Positions 33,701-45,400 of a stretch of DNA of 51,871 nucleotides are shown here, piece after piece. A model generated the notes under the pieces. It was not told the DNA's origin. It did no database searches and saw only the letters and a list, made by a program, of their open reading frames with translations. How positions within the stretch are numbered: the stretch's first letter is position 1; the number at the start of each line of letters is the position of its first letter. The translations under genes were made by a program, and so were the position numbers. Source of the stretch: Symbiodinium natans (lineage: Eukaryota > Sar > Dinophyceae > Suessiales > Symbiodiniaceae); assembly GCA_905221605.1 (NCBI GenBank), contig CAJNDS010002154.1, positions 323,517 to 375,387 of the forward strand. The letters run 5' to 3'.

Positions 33701-36700
33701 AGGTCCTGCACCAAGTTCTTCACCTTGGGCAGATGGCAAGAAGTACCACTTGACAAAGTGCCCTATTTCGGCGGATCTAGACGAAGCACAACTGTTGAGA
33801 ATCATAAAGCGAGCTGTATCGTGACAGATGTGACAGCCCTGACAGCTCCTCCAGTTAGACACCACGGATACACGACCATACTCGGTAAGCCCAGCGGCGT
33901 AGTAGTTCACCCTGCGCTTTCCACCAAGAGCTTGCCGAGATCGCCAGACCAGGCCATCAAGAAGTGGCCACAGCAGCTGTGGAGCTACGGCACCTGAGAG
34001 AACATGCGAGGCGAGGCCCCAACATACTCCCACTAAGGCCTCGAAGGCTGACCGCTTGCATATGCTCTTTTGCTGACCCTGCACAGAGTCGCTGCACAAC
34101 TTCCGGATGTCGTGTGAATAGCGAGTCTGCACCGTAGTAGTAGCTGTCTCCTCACACCCACAACCAGCCAGGAGTTGGAAGAAGACGAAAGGCAGTGGCA
34201 TGACATGACAGACGTACCAGGCAAAAAAAAATTAGGAAACGAGTGCAGAGCATGTTACTCTCACGTGCGCATTCACGAATCAATGATGATATGCATTAAG
34301 CTACAGTACATCTACAGTGGCACGCTCACCTTTGCCAAGTCTCGGTCGGCACGGATTGTGAGCAAATCCTGGATCATCGCTCTGGCACACTCCAAGCTGC
34401 CACTTTCAATGGCCCAGTAGAAGGGTGAGATGGATTGAGTGCCCACAGTAATGTTCCTCAGGAGGCAAGGTGTGTCACCGTAGCAAAAACAACTCTCAAC
34501 CACCAGCTCTTTTCCTGACCTTTGGACATGGCTCAGTAGCTCCATAGCACGCTTGCTTCTTGGAGCAATGGACACTGCCTTCTTCAGGGCTTTGGCCTGG
34601 TTTGTGTTGATGGCTTTCATGACCTCAGCATTTTCCCAGGCGCTCTCAGCCTGAAGCTTGGAGCTAGGTATGCTAATGCTCACGTCTGAATGAGCACAGC
34701 CAAAAAGGAATGTCAAAGCCTGCCGCCTTTAAAGGTGCTTACGATACCAAGCTTGAGGCCTTTGAGATTCATGAACGCCCTGGTCTCTTCTGACACTCTG
34801 ATCTCTTAGAACCAAGGAGTCCTGTTAAATTATCAAAACACGCACGCATGCAACGGCTGGGGGTTAGTCCACGGTAGCCCTTTTGCAACAGGCTAGTTCC
34901 ATGGAAAGGTCCCCCAGAAAAGTGCAAGGCCGCAGGAGCCGCCGGATTCCAAAGACTGAGTTCTCCTGTCTGTTGCAAACCCCATGTCAGCATTAGGTCA
35001 TTAAGCTTCTGGCGATGGTGCTGCCCTCGAGGATGGTGCGCACGAGGATCTTCGAAATCAGTGTCAAGGACCAGCGGAAGGCGGCCTCCGCGACCTCGTC
35101 CGTGGTCATCGTACGCACAGCTTCCACGGCGCAGGAGACAAAGGGAGCAAAGAGCTCCGTGGGAATAGCGTAGCCCACATGCCGTAGACCCAACGCCGAA
35201 ATGTCCTGCCGGCGGTCAGCTAGGTCAGCTCAGGGCTGCTCGAAATCCATAGATGGCTAAAACACTTGGGGCTGTCGCTACATGGGTGGCTCGAGCCTCC
35301 ACCATCATTCGTGGGCTGTGAAACATCTCCATTGTCATTTCAAAGATCTTGTCTGCGATGAAGTAGAGTCTTGTGGTGGACTGCTTGAAGTGGTCTTGTC
35401 CTGCCGGCGCGACCTGGAAGAACCTGCGCAAAGGCCAACTTTTTTTGGCCGTCCACAACGAGTTAATGAGTTTGAGTGAGTTGCGCAAAAGACTGCCCCA
35501 ATCTTCCCCCCGCTTCTTGCCGCTACAAAAAATGCAGAGGCTGAGTAGCTTCTGGTAGATGGTACGCCGGAGTATTGTGATGTCGTCGGGCGAAAGCCCA
35601 GAGATGAAGCGCTCCAGAGCCTTTTCCTGGCTGTGCGGCTTCCCCATGTGGGACTTCAGCATGCGCTCCACGTTCCTTCAGAATGCAACTCAGAGAAGCA
35701 AAGTTGCAGAACAAAGGGAAGCATAAACCCATGATTACTTCCTATTCCGAAGTGACAACACATCACTCATCCATTGCTCTGCCAAGGCTCTCCCATAGCC
35801 AGTTCCAAGCCACTTCATGCTCGGAGTCCCACTCTTTCGGTACCAGGGAGCGCAAAGATGACAGCATCACCGCCTTCACAACACGGGCACTTGATGGCAC
35901 TTGAAAGACTAAGATGCATGCAGAAGGCGAAGCCTTTGTGCACTCAGACGCGGCCTTGAACTCAGACAGGTGGACTTGACCCTCGTGCTTGTCCAGGACG
36001 AGCGTCAACACATCGCACTCCTCTTGCAAACGGTAGGAGTTGGCCACGTTGGTGACGATGTTATGGAATTGGTCCAGGACCAACGTCATCCACCCGCTTT
36101 CAGCAAAGCCCATCACTGCAGCGTTGAAAAGGAACATTTCATTGAATGTAGTCGGAACCTGCATCTTTTGTTAAGAACTGTAACACACCCCCAACCCTCG
36201 CAAAACGAGCTTCAACAGCGGGTGGCCTTTACCGGCGCCTTGCCATCTTTGGTGGCCATGGTTTTGGTGGACGCGTGGCCCTGGGAAGTGGGAAGGTCAA
36301 GAAACGTCATGACGAAGCACGAAGCACTTAGGCCACTGGCTACGCTACTGGCGCATGTTCCGTGTGGTCGATTCGCTGCTGCACCCCCAAGGCTCTCCCA
36401 CCGGGCCTGTACGTCTTTTGCTGTGTGGTTCTCCGTAGCAGCAGTAGTCTCAGCCGTGACCGCTGGTTCTTCACCTTCTTGCTTGGCGTCGGCTTCTCCT
36501 GAAGCTTTGTCCTCCTCCTCCGCATCCTTGTCCGGCACATGCTGTCGGCTAACAAGCTAAGAATGCATGCTATTGGGTTGGATTGGGGCGTAGGTTCCTA
36601 TCCTGATCGCCCGCCTCATCTGTCGAAGACTTGTTCGCAGTCTTCCAACTCCGCTGAATGACTCGAATTCTGGAGGCATACTCCCGACGAATGTAGATGA

Positions 36701-39091
36701 AGGCCCCGCCGGAGTAGTTCAGCACAGCCTGTCCAATCTAGATCTGGGAGATTCTTGACAGCACATACTGGCCTATGTTTGGAGGAAAAACTACCTGCCC
36801 CTCTGCAGATAGTCTACTATCCATCTTCAACGATTTCTCAACGACTCCTACAAAGAACTCCCGCTGCTAGGACGCCACATAGACCACATGCGGGAGACAT
36901 GAGTAAGATCGCAAGCGTGGGGGGAATGTTCCGAACGCAGCACGCGCATGCGCAGATACTCGCAGATGCTCGCAGCTACTCGCTGAAAGGCACAAAAGCG
37001 CGCCCGGTTAGCTTGGGCCGAGGCCTGGAGGCCCAGCTTGGCCTTGGTCGAGAAGCGGGCGCCCAATTCCTTGGACAACGAAAGCGCAAAGAAAAAAGCT
37101 GTCAGTTCCCGAGCGCAAGAGAGCGCAAAAAAAAATATCGCAGCAAAAAGAGTGAAGCCCAAATCCGAGAAGCCATCTCAAAGAGCTCCACGATGGCTTC
37201 ACGGAAGATGCCCACTCGTGGAGCTGTTACTTCCAGGTCCAGATGCTGGAACCCAAGACTCCTGAGATTGAAACTCTTGGCACCTCTGGCTTCGGCTTAG
37301 TGGCTTAGTGTCACTGGCGCCTTTCCCACAGCAAGAAGCAAAATGAGCAACGATGTTCCTAATGATGTCTTTGGACCGCGGGCGTGAGGACCCAACATGA
37401 CCCAACACTTGGACAAACATCGGCACGTCTGCGTTCTCAAGCATTCGCCAAGCACGCGCTCAAGCATTCGCCAAGCACGCGCAAACATCCGCAAGCAATT
37501 GCAGGAGTTCGATCGTATTTGCACTTGCGCCTCTAGCCTGGTAGCGAGCAACTCCTTTCCAATGTTCGCAAATCTCAGGTTCGATTCTCACTATGCGGGT
37601 CGGGCCACCTTTACTTGTTAGGCAAAAGCGTGGGCAGCCTTGAGACAACTTTGACAAGCTGACACAAGCTGACACAAGCTGACACAAGCTGACACAAGCT
37701 GACACAAGCTGACACAAGCTGACACAAGCTGACACAAGCTGACACAAGCTGACACAAGCTGACACAAGCTGACACAAGCTGACACAAGCTGACACAAGCT
37801 GACACAAGCTGACATGACTGAGATGACACAAGATCACAAGCTGACACAAGCTTGACGTCTTGAGCTGTTGCGCGTTATGCGCAGCGGACACGATGGAGGT
37901 CAGCCCGTTCATGAAGCGCATTGCCATCACAGACCTCCGAGCAATCTCGACACCCAGAGACATACAGTAGTGGCTCGTGGCAACCCCCACACGGTCCAAA
38001 AAGACCTGATGGCAAAAATAAAATGTTCATTGTTTAGGCTCGCACCTGGCTGTTTTGAACAGGCTCTGCAAGCTTGGGGCTGCATCGAAGACTGCCGCAT
38101 AGATTGCCTCACCTGCTGCATCGCCTGGGTTGCCAAGAGTCAGGCTTGGCGTCACGTTAGCTCCTCTCCTCCTTGCCATGTCTAGTTCATGACTGTGCTC
38201 GCGCCGCCGCACACTTCTGCCGAAGCTCGGCCGTTCAACTGCGTAATGAAGATGTGCCACGCATCTTGCACCTCATTCCCACAAGCACAGCTGCTCACTA
38301 GGGCTTGTGCACGAACATGCACAAACACAGATTACCTTAGGGAAGGACCTCCTGCATCACATCTGGTGGGAAGTAGGCCTTCACATGCAGAATTGAAGCG
38401 GGCTGACGATGGCTGACGCACCGGCGCGCGACGCTTCAAAAGCGCTGGCTTGGCATGCCTCCTCGAAGGTGGCGTCATGGACTTCCAAGTGCTTCTGGAC
38501 ATTCTTGTCTGTATCTTCCTCCTCAGCCTGAGCTTGCATTGCATCTTTCTATTCTTCCTCAAACAGCCAACTTCTTAGGCGTGCAATGACACAATCAGGG
38601 TGCCGGAAGCTCGTTCGGGATGGTGTCATCTCCTAGCTCATCCCCATCACCAGAGGCCGCGTCCTCGCTCGCGTCCTCCTTCGAGGCAGTCATTGAGACC
38701 GAACTGTCAATGACTGCGGCAAGGGCAAACTTACCGTATTATTGCTGTATCTTCAGGGCTCGGAAGCCCCCGAGTTTAGAAGCTTGGGGGCTTCTCTCCA
38801 ATGACATTGACTAATTCAGGCAAGTGGTAGCTTATTGCATCGCTTCTGGTGCTGTCTGGAATGATCCAATCCAGAGCTTCAACTCTTGTTTTGTTCATTT
38901 TTCCTTCCACTTCCAGTCCAGATCAATGTGTCTGATCGGCACTACAGTTCTAAAATCATTGACGAGTCATCACACTGCTTTCTCACAAACTGGTTCAGGA
39001 GGGGGCACAACCGCCACGCTGAAAAGAAGCCAACTTCCGCCGCCTCCTCAATCTCATCAGTCTCTCCGTTCTCATCCGAGATATCCGACAT
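30705..39091 (-). CDS. Gene A: double-globin, ankyrin-like, six-helix cation channel protein
   Basis: The proposed start is ATG 39091 (MSDISDENGETDEIEEAAEV); approximate minus-strand exons follow. Acidic N-terminus: 39091-38990, 38725-38630, 38545-38425. Globin-like domain 1: 38150-38045 (AIYAAVFDAAPSLQSLFKT), 37960-37855, 37258-37170 (LGFQHLDLEVTAPRV, with a candidate haem-ligand His), 37080-37010, 36725-36600 (LNYSGGAFIYIRREYASRIR). Acidic linker: 36540-36400. Globin-like domain 2: 36165-35960, 35880-35765, 35680-35540, 35420-35280 (VAPAGQDHFKQSTTRLYFIA), 35190-35000 (LRHVGYAIPTELFAPFV). Ankyrin-like: 34640-34320 (SPFYWAIESGSLECARAMIQ). Membrane helices: 33480-33150, 33090-32990, 32530-32400. 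The pore exon is 32131-31590. C-terminal exons: 31420-31360, 31290-31100, 30985-30705. The globin and channel parts are recognised; gating by a haem ligand is inference. Confidence 0.8.
31590..32131 (-). CDS. Gene A exon: S4/S5 to S6 pore region
   Basis: This is one exon of gene A. It carries a hydrophobic helix (YWLLLINFSIF), ISAFVLVCGRVLTEV running directly into FLFLLAALFLLVSFATAIA, a pore-helix-like segment (GMETLLEMTLSMYPNEALKE) and a long S6 helix (ICIVLFTVLISVVFLNLLVA) followed by QLNQAYS. This is the usual end of voltage-gated-like or TRP-like ion-transport domains. It finishes near 31590 with a GT donor after ...WNFQ. In gene B the same protein stretch is split over several exons. Confidence 0.85.
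37651..37852. repeat. 10-bp minisatellite (GACACAAGCT)n in a gene A intron
   Basis: Fifteen perfect 10-bp units occupy 37661-37810, with degenerate copies on both sides. The array begins only a few bases inside the intron that follows the globin exon ending near 37855. Its three minus-strand frames give artefactual SACVSLCQLV proteins. Confidence 0.97.
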
Positions 39092-40493
39092 GCCCGGCAG
39101 ATCGGGAGCACACCAGAGGAAGCTATTAGGCCCTTTGAGCCAAACTTCTCGGCAAGGCGTGCAATTTCTATCTTCTGCCTCAAGCGCAGGCTAGCATGCG
39201 AATCCAAAAGCAACCTTCAGCTGCTACCGCTTTCACCTCACAGGCGGTGAAACCTTAGCTGGCAGAAAGCTTCACAAGGTCCTGCTTGACGGCAGAAGTT
39301 TCACCTGCCTGCGTAGGCTCTAGTGAGGCTACGGCCACGGCCAGACATCGCAAATCGAAACGCCGCTAGCTTCAACAAACAACGGTTTGTCTGTGATTTT
39401 GCATGACTCACTGCGACGCCACTGCTGGCCACAATGAATCCTTATGAAAAAGCTCCATGTTGGAGCTGCTCCTGCGTGTACATGTTCTGAAACGCGAATT
39501 CTGCTGGATTCTCCAGCACCGTCAAGTAAGAGGAAACATGCAGTTACACTCGGGCAGCAAATTTGCTGCCGGCCGATCTCTCTTTGCTAACTAGCGTGCG
39601 ACATCAAGCAGGTCTCAAGGAATCAGATTTAATACTTCTAAGACTCGAAAGACGTCTGGACACGCTTTGCACGCGTGCGTGGCAGCATCTTCCACACAAA
39701 TTTGATCGTTCGGACCCTTGAAGTCAAGCTTTGGACCCTAGGAATCCTCACTGCTGCCGGCAGACTTGCTAGATCCATCTGACTGGGCCATGGATGAGAC
39801 ACCACTCTGGCCACCCCGTCGAGCTTTTTCACCTGAACACACCCACTCTGACAAGTGTGCCAACATATAGGTACTAAACTTTCTGTTCTGAGAAGCTCCC
39901 ACTTGGGCACTACTTCAGCGATATTTTCATCCGGGCTTGGGAAGTCGGCCGGGAAAGTTACATTAATTCGGCTTACCTTCCACTGGCTTCAACATAGTAA
40001 AGCTTAACAAAGCGCTGCGACTTGACTTCGAGACTTGTCCGACTTAACTTGGGTAAGCCATTCAAATCGTGCTTTTTGAGATAACTTTGGCGATTCTTGA
40101 TGACATATCACGAGTCTGTACATGAGCCTTTATCATAATGTTAGATGATGTTAAAGCTTCGTTCCATGCATTTGGCTACATTTCTGCGAAAACAATTGAC
40201 ATGTACACTCCCCATTGCAAGCCACTACGCTATAAGCAAGTTCTGGAGTTCTACCTAGGCGCATGAAGTATTAAGTATACATTTCTGCTTTTCGGAAGCT
40301 AATTTGAATTAACTGCGTGTTTGTACACGTTTTGCCGCATTTGCTAAGCTGACTTCCGGCGCTTTTCCTATGAATGACATTCAGCATTTTATCCAGCGAG
40401 CTTCTAGGACCTTGGATCTTGGATACTTGGCCGTTCAATCCTTGAATTTCCGATTTGGGATCTTGGATGTTGGGTAGGGGGGCAGGAGGGGGC

Positions 40494-40540
<47 letters not shown>

Positions 40541-41469
40541 CAGGAGATGCGATGTGGGATGCGTACCCGCCTGCTTTTTGTTGTTGTAACAACCTTGGGA
40601 TACCAAAGTGATATCACAACACTGGGCGCATGCCTGCCTGAGTATACCATGGCCTTTTAAATACGCAATAGATGCCATTAGAAAGAAACGTTTTGGTGCA
40701 TATCTTACCACATATAAACATCAGCCGCCTTCCATTGTTTATTTGAAAATAACCTGTTCGAATATTCAATGCGTTCAAGATGTATCCAGATAAAGACCAT
40801 TTGTTAGCCGAAAACAGCCAATAGCATGAGCCTCTACATGCAATACCTAACTAGTGATGATAACAATTCAGTGAATGCAACTTGAACCACGCTTTGCTTA
40901 AACTATTGGTTCGCTTCATGTGTTTGACCTTCCATTATGCATACTCGTCATTAACAAAGAGAATCATGTAAACTACGGAAAAACCCACAAAGATGAACAA
41001 CAACCGACTGTGCTCGAAAGTGATGGACATACGGTATTTACATACCAAACGAAGGGCAGATAGATCACCTGGGGGGGGGAGGGAGGGGGGGCTGCTCATA
41101 GAGACATACCATCGTATACATCTTTATCCTTCCATGCAAACTAACTCTCCGTGCAAGACAATCTTTCAGTGCCTCCGCCATCGTGAGTTCCATGTCGTTA
41201 CTTTTTGGCTTTCTCTATTTCCTCATGTCTTCCACTAGCTAGCTCTGTTCTATTCGTTCCCGCTCCTGCTGCATGAAGTCCTGTACGTGGTTCTTTGCTG
41301 TTCTTGCTTTCCGTCTGTCCTACCTTGTTCCTGTTGTGTTTGCGTGTCTGCCTCAGGAAAACCGGCACTTCTCAACAGCAAAAGCCCAGCAGCAGAGCTT
41401 CCACAAAACAAAAGCCAAGAAGCCAACAGCAAAGAAGCTTCGAAGCCAGCTACTAAAAAATCGCAGAAG
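39092..41469. other. Intergenic, no supported gene
   Basis: It is AT-richer than its surroundings, with only short open frames. The longest minus-strand frame (39910-39638) has no recognisable features. Repeated GGATCTTGGAT-like words occur at 40410-40470, a 44-nt G tract at 40496-40539 and a G-rich run near 41060-41090. The upstream regulatory region of gene A should be here, but no element was identified. Confidence 0.5.
40496..40539. repeat. Poly-G homopolymer, 44 nt
   Basis: An unbroken G run follows a G-rich lead-in (GGCAGGAGGGGGCGA). It can form G-quadruplexes and is prone to length error in sequencing. The polyproline ORF on the minus strand is an artefact. Confidence 0.98.
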
Positions 41470-41851
41470 GCACAACAAGAAAAGCAACAAACAGTTTGGA
41501 ACCCAAGATCAAACGCACAAAAGCTGAAGCACTAGTAGAAAAGGCAACCCGGAACACAAAGCCAAGAAGCCAAACAGATCAGGAAGCCGTGTCAGAGCTG
41601 CTCCGAATGCTTCTATTTGCAGTACGTGAGAGTTCCGATCAGTTCAAAGTAAGCTCAGCATTTCATTTTGCATTTGTCGCATAACCGCTCGAAGTGCTGT
41701 CACTGTTTACGTTTAGGAGATGTTCAACATTCGCAAGTTTCCATCTCGGGCTAGGGCACAAAAGCAAAATGCAACGAAATGCCAGCCCTCCATTGATTGT
41801 GCTGGCGAAACTCCGAGAATACCAAGGTTCGAAAGTTCGACAACCCAATGA
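41470..41851 (+). CDS. Small two-exon plus-strand gene candidate (partial)
   Basis: The plus-strand frame reads NSLEPKIKRTKAEALVEKAT and then EAVSELLRMLLFAVRESSDQ up to FK at 41648, directly followed by a GTAAG donor. A TTTAG acceptor at 41711-41716 opens a second exon in phase (EMFNIRKFPSRARAQKQ) that ends at a TGA (41849-41851). The intron would be 68 bp. Upstream, Lys/Gln/Ser-rich coding is possible in another frame (41343-41530), so the 5' exons are unclear. It is the only host gene candidate on this strand between the two paralogues, and the product is unknown. Confidence 0.4.
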
Positions 41852-42416
41852 CAAATTCTACTTGCACATGCTTGCCGGGAGCACATGTTTGTCCACAAGC
41901 GATGGTTTCTACTGGCGTGTTGCTTCTGAGCTGGCCCTGAACTGTCAAGGACCAAATCTGCCAAGATGTTCGGGTCGTTCGGGTCGTTCGGGTCCTTCCT
42001 TTCCCTACCCAGCACAACGACCAGCCCAAAAGCCGACATATTTAGCTGCGCAGGCGGCTAAACTGGAAACGACCGCTTGTAGAGAAATGCTTTGCTCGGG
42101 CATAGCAACCTGCAAAACGAATGTGTCAGCCCAAACATACTCAACTTCATCCGAGGGGCGACCCTTGCTCAGGTTCTTGGTTGTTCGGATGATCAGCTTC
42201 TCCTAAGCCCGAGCACCGGCAGGACTTTCCAGCTGCAAGCCGGCCCCACGCACTTTCATACCATCCCCCTGGCTCCCCTTTGCATTCAAGCCACTAACTT
42301 TTCGAACTTGTCCTCCTGGCCATAATCACCTCGCGAACACTTCGGGCACTGGACATTGAAGGTGAAGAACCACTTGAGAATGGTGCTCACATCTGGAACA
42401 CCTCGCAAACACACCT

Positions 42417-45400
42417 TCAAAGCGAGTGCCAGCCTGGCTCTTCGGGCCACGGCATCGAGGGTGCAGTGGATCCCCCGTAGCGGCGGATGGACTCCACACT
42501 GGTCGGGTGCTGGCTGGCCAGCTCGAGAACCTGAATGCCTCCCGCCACTCCAACATCGCCCTCGTTGAACTCCTGTGGAGTCAGGGCAAGTCAGGCAAGT
42601 CTTCAGCCACTTGACCATGACCTCTCAAGCGTTTCTGGCGCAAGGACTCTATGCCGGGCGACAAGTCTTTCATCGAAGTGCAAGGACTCCAGAAAACGGG
42701 CCCAGCTCTTGTGTGACATGTTCTCTAAGGTGGACACAATGATGTGAACCTGGTTCGGATGCGTCGCTTGCTGGCGCCAACCACCAAACTGTCACATCAG
42801 GCTACGCAATGCTATGCGATGCTACGCACAAACAACTCAGTTCGCTGCCCGGTTCAGACGTGCAAAGCCTTGCATGTCTTGGAAACCATGCTGGTAGGCT
42901 TGGTTCAGCTGCGCCACCAGAAGGCTAATGAGGAAGATGCAGACAAGGATGCAGAAGGCATAGACAAGAAACTCGGATAGGCAGCAGCTCAAGCGACACG
43001 ACAACCTATGAGACCTATAAGAATCGTTTCGCCCAAGTGGCAAGTAGGACCATGTCACTTCGAAGGTGATTCAAGGCCGTCCCCGAATAGATGTTCAGGG
43101 CAATCCTTGGAGCTTCATGACCAGGGGCCCACCAACATCCACCAACTTGGCCATCCACGCTTTCAGTGTCGTTTACGTTGAACTTGCGAACCAAGCCTCT
43201 CAGCTAAGGTCAAGGAACCGGAAGGAATTCCGGAGAAGTCCTGGAAGCATGAAGAGATTACCGACATGCCTTCGAAGCTTTCAGGATTCAGGACTCCAGA
43301 CTTCAAGGCCTCGTCACTTTGGCCGCCCTGCTCCAGCGCGCTGATGGATGAGGCTGAAGCCAAGATGATGAAGACGAAAGCCAACAAGAACAGGCCCACC
43401 TCCAAAAGAAAGTAATTACGAGACAAGCTCAAGCGGTCCGGAGTGAGGGGCGTCAGGGGCGGAAAGGCAGACGTTTGCAATATATCCACCTCAGAAAGAA
43501 CACGCCCGCATACCAGGATGAACGCCGAGATCCGCCTGCCAGGATCGAGATCGAGATCCCCCCAGAAGCCACATGGAAGCCCGAGTACTACGCGACCGCA
43601 AAGAACTACAAAGAAAGACTTGTGGAAGCCATAGGCAGACAGGAGCACTGCTCTCTAGCCAAGGCACATTGAGAACACACTGAGGTTAACAAGCAATGCC
43701 CAGAACAGAATCAGTGCCGAACCTTGGGTTTCGGCTGCCGTCCCGTGTCTTCTCGTGTCTACCGTGGGCTGCTTCTATTAGTTTCTATTGCATGCGAACT
43801 ATCAGGATGACAGCTGACAATCCGGTAATCCGCTTCAGTCGAGCAGCTGCAGAAAACAGAATAGACTCGCGTGCGGGCCAAGCCCTCTGCACAAGCCGTT
43901 GTGAAGAGCTCCCCGTCCCCACCAAGGCACCAGAACACCGGCTCTTGTGTTGCCATAAGGATCAGGAGCCAAAGCAGAATTAAGTTCCCCAGGCCCTGCC
44001 ATTCTTTCAAGTACATCGGGATCGGTATGCGGCAGCACCGCTCCACATAACCTTCTCTACAGTCCGACCAGAACAATCGGACTTGGTCAAAGAGGAACTT
44101 GACCATGCAGAAGACGTAGATAAAAACCCGGCAAGAGAAAAGGGCTATTCGCAGTGAATCGGACCGATCAGCATCATCCACCGCTGACAGAATGGACTGG
44201 CTGACCTGACGTGCGAGGGAAAGGGTGCGGGCTATGCCAAAAAAACACACGCTTTTGGGCCGAGACGTCCGATAGTGTTCTAACTAGTTGGCATGAGAAC
44301 AACCGATGCCAATTTAAGCCCACGCTGGACGACGAGACGGAGACGTCCTTACATGCGATGTTTTTCGAGCTGCGCAACCGCTGCTGTGATCACAACTGCG
44401 ATGGGGCGTGACGGCTGTAGCCATGCGCCTATGTGTTTGTGAGGAAACCTACAGAAACCTCCCCCTCTCCCCCTGCAGTACTTGCAACCAAAAAAATGGA
44501 AACTACGCCTTTTTGGGGGGGAGCGATCTCTCGCACTTCCCGTTTGCCTCTTCATTGAAAGATGTCCACTTCTGACGGAGCTGCAGGACTTACTACAAGT
44601 GGCTTACTTAAGTCATTTATGAGCTGTATAAGTGCCAAGGACTGCCACAACCAAGGTGCTAGGAAGACAACGAACGAGATGAGAAAGTGAACTCTCCCTC
44701 GCAGGAAGTGGTACTTGATGATGCCGTCCCAGAGGATGTCTGAAAAGAAAACCACTGCAGGATGACCTCAGATCGGGATCTCCCAGATGTTCAAGCAAAA
44801 ACGAGAAGCAAAACCTCAATGGCACATGGTAAGAACTTAACAAACCACTGCTTTGATGAAATGCGCAGGCGGCTAATGGTCCCAGGATCTCCGTGCTCTT
44901 CCAACCAGGCCAGGGTCTCATGGGGATTTCCTTCCAAGTCCTGCACCAGGTGCTTGACGTAGTAGTTCACGCGCCGGAAGCCTTTGTTGATCCAGCGAGA
45001 TCTCCAAATGAGGCCGTTGAAAAGTGGGTGGAGCAGCGCAGGCACATCTGTGATCAAATATTGAACAACATCAGGGTGCCGAGCAAAAAGGTCATCGCAT
45101 GCAAAATAATAGACATCACGATCAGCTCGAATCGTGAGCAAGTCGCCCAGTATGGCTTTTGCACTGTTGAAGTTGCCGCTCTTAATGGACCAATAGAAAG
45201 GCGAGATTGACTGCGCGCCCACCGAAATGTTCAGCAATTGCTGAGCCCGCATGCCCCTCGGCGACAGAGCCATTGCCTTTTTCATGGTCACCTCGTCATT
45301 GGTGCTTATGGCCTTCATGACGACCGTGGACCCTTCGGAAATGGCCCTCACCAGGATTTTGGAGACCAGTGTAAGGGACCATTGAAAGCCTGCAATGGCT

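Noticed and set aside
37460-37999. 179-aa ORF containing SACVSLCQLV decapeptide repeats
   Set aside because: Only its first part (about 37960-37855) is a gene A exon; the rest is the 10-bp minisatellite in the following intron.
39638-39910. 90-aa minus-strand ORF upstream of gene A
   Set aside because: No motif, no splice-consistent neighbour, and lies upstream of the proposed gene A start; not distinguishable from chance.
40271-40711. 146-aa minus-strand ORF with a polyproline tract
   Set aside because: It is created by the poly-G homopolymer; the flanks have no coding character.
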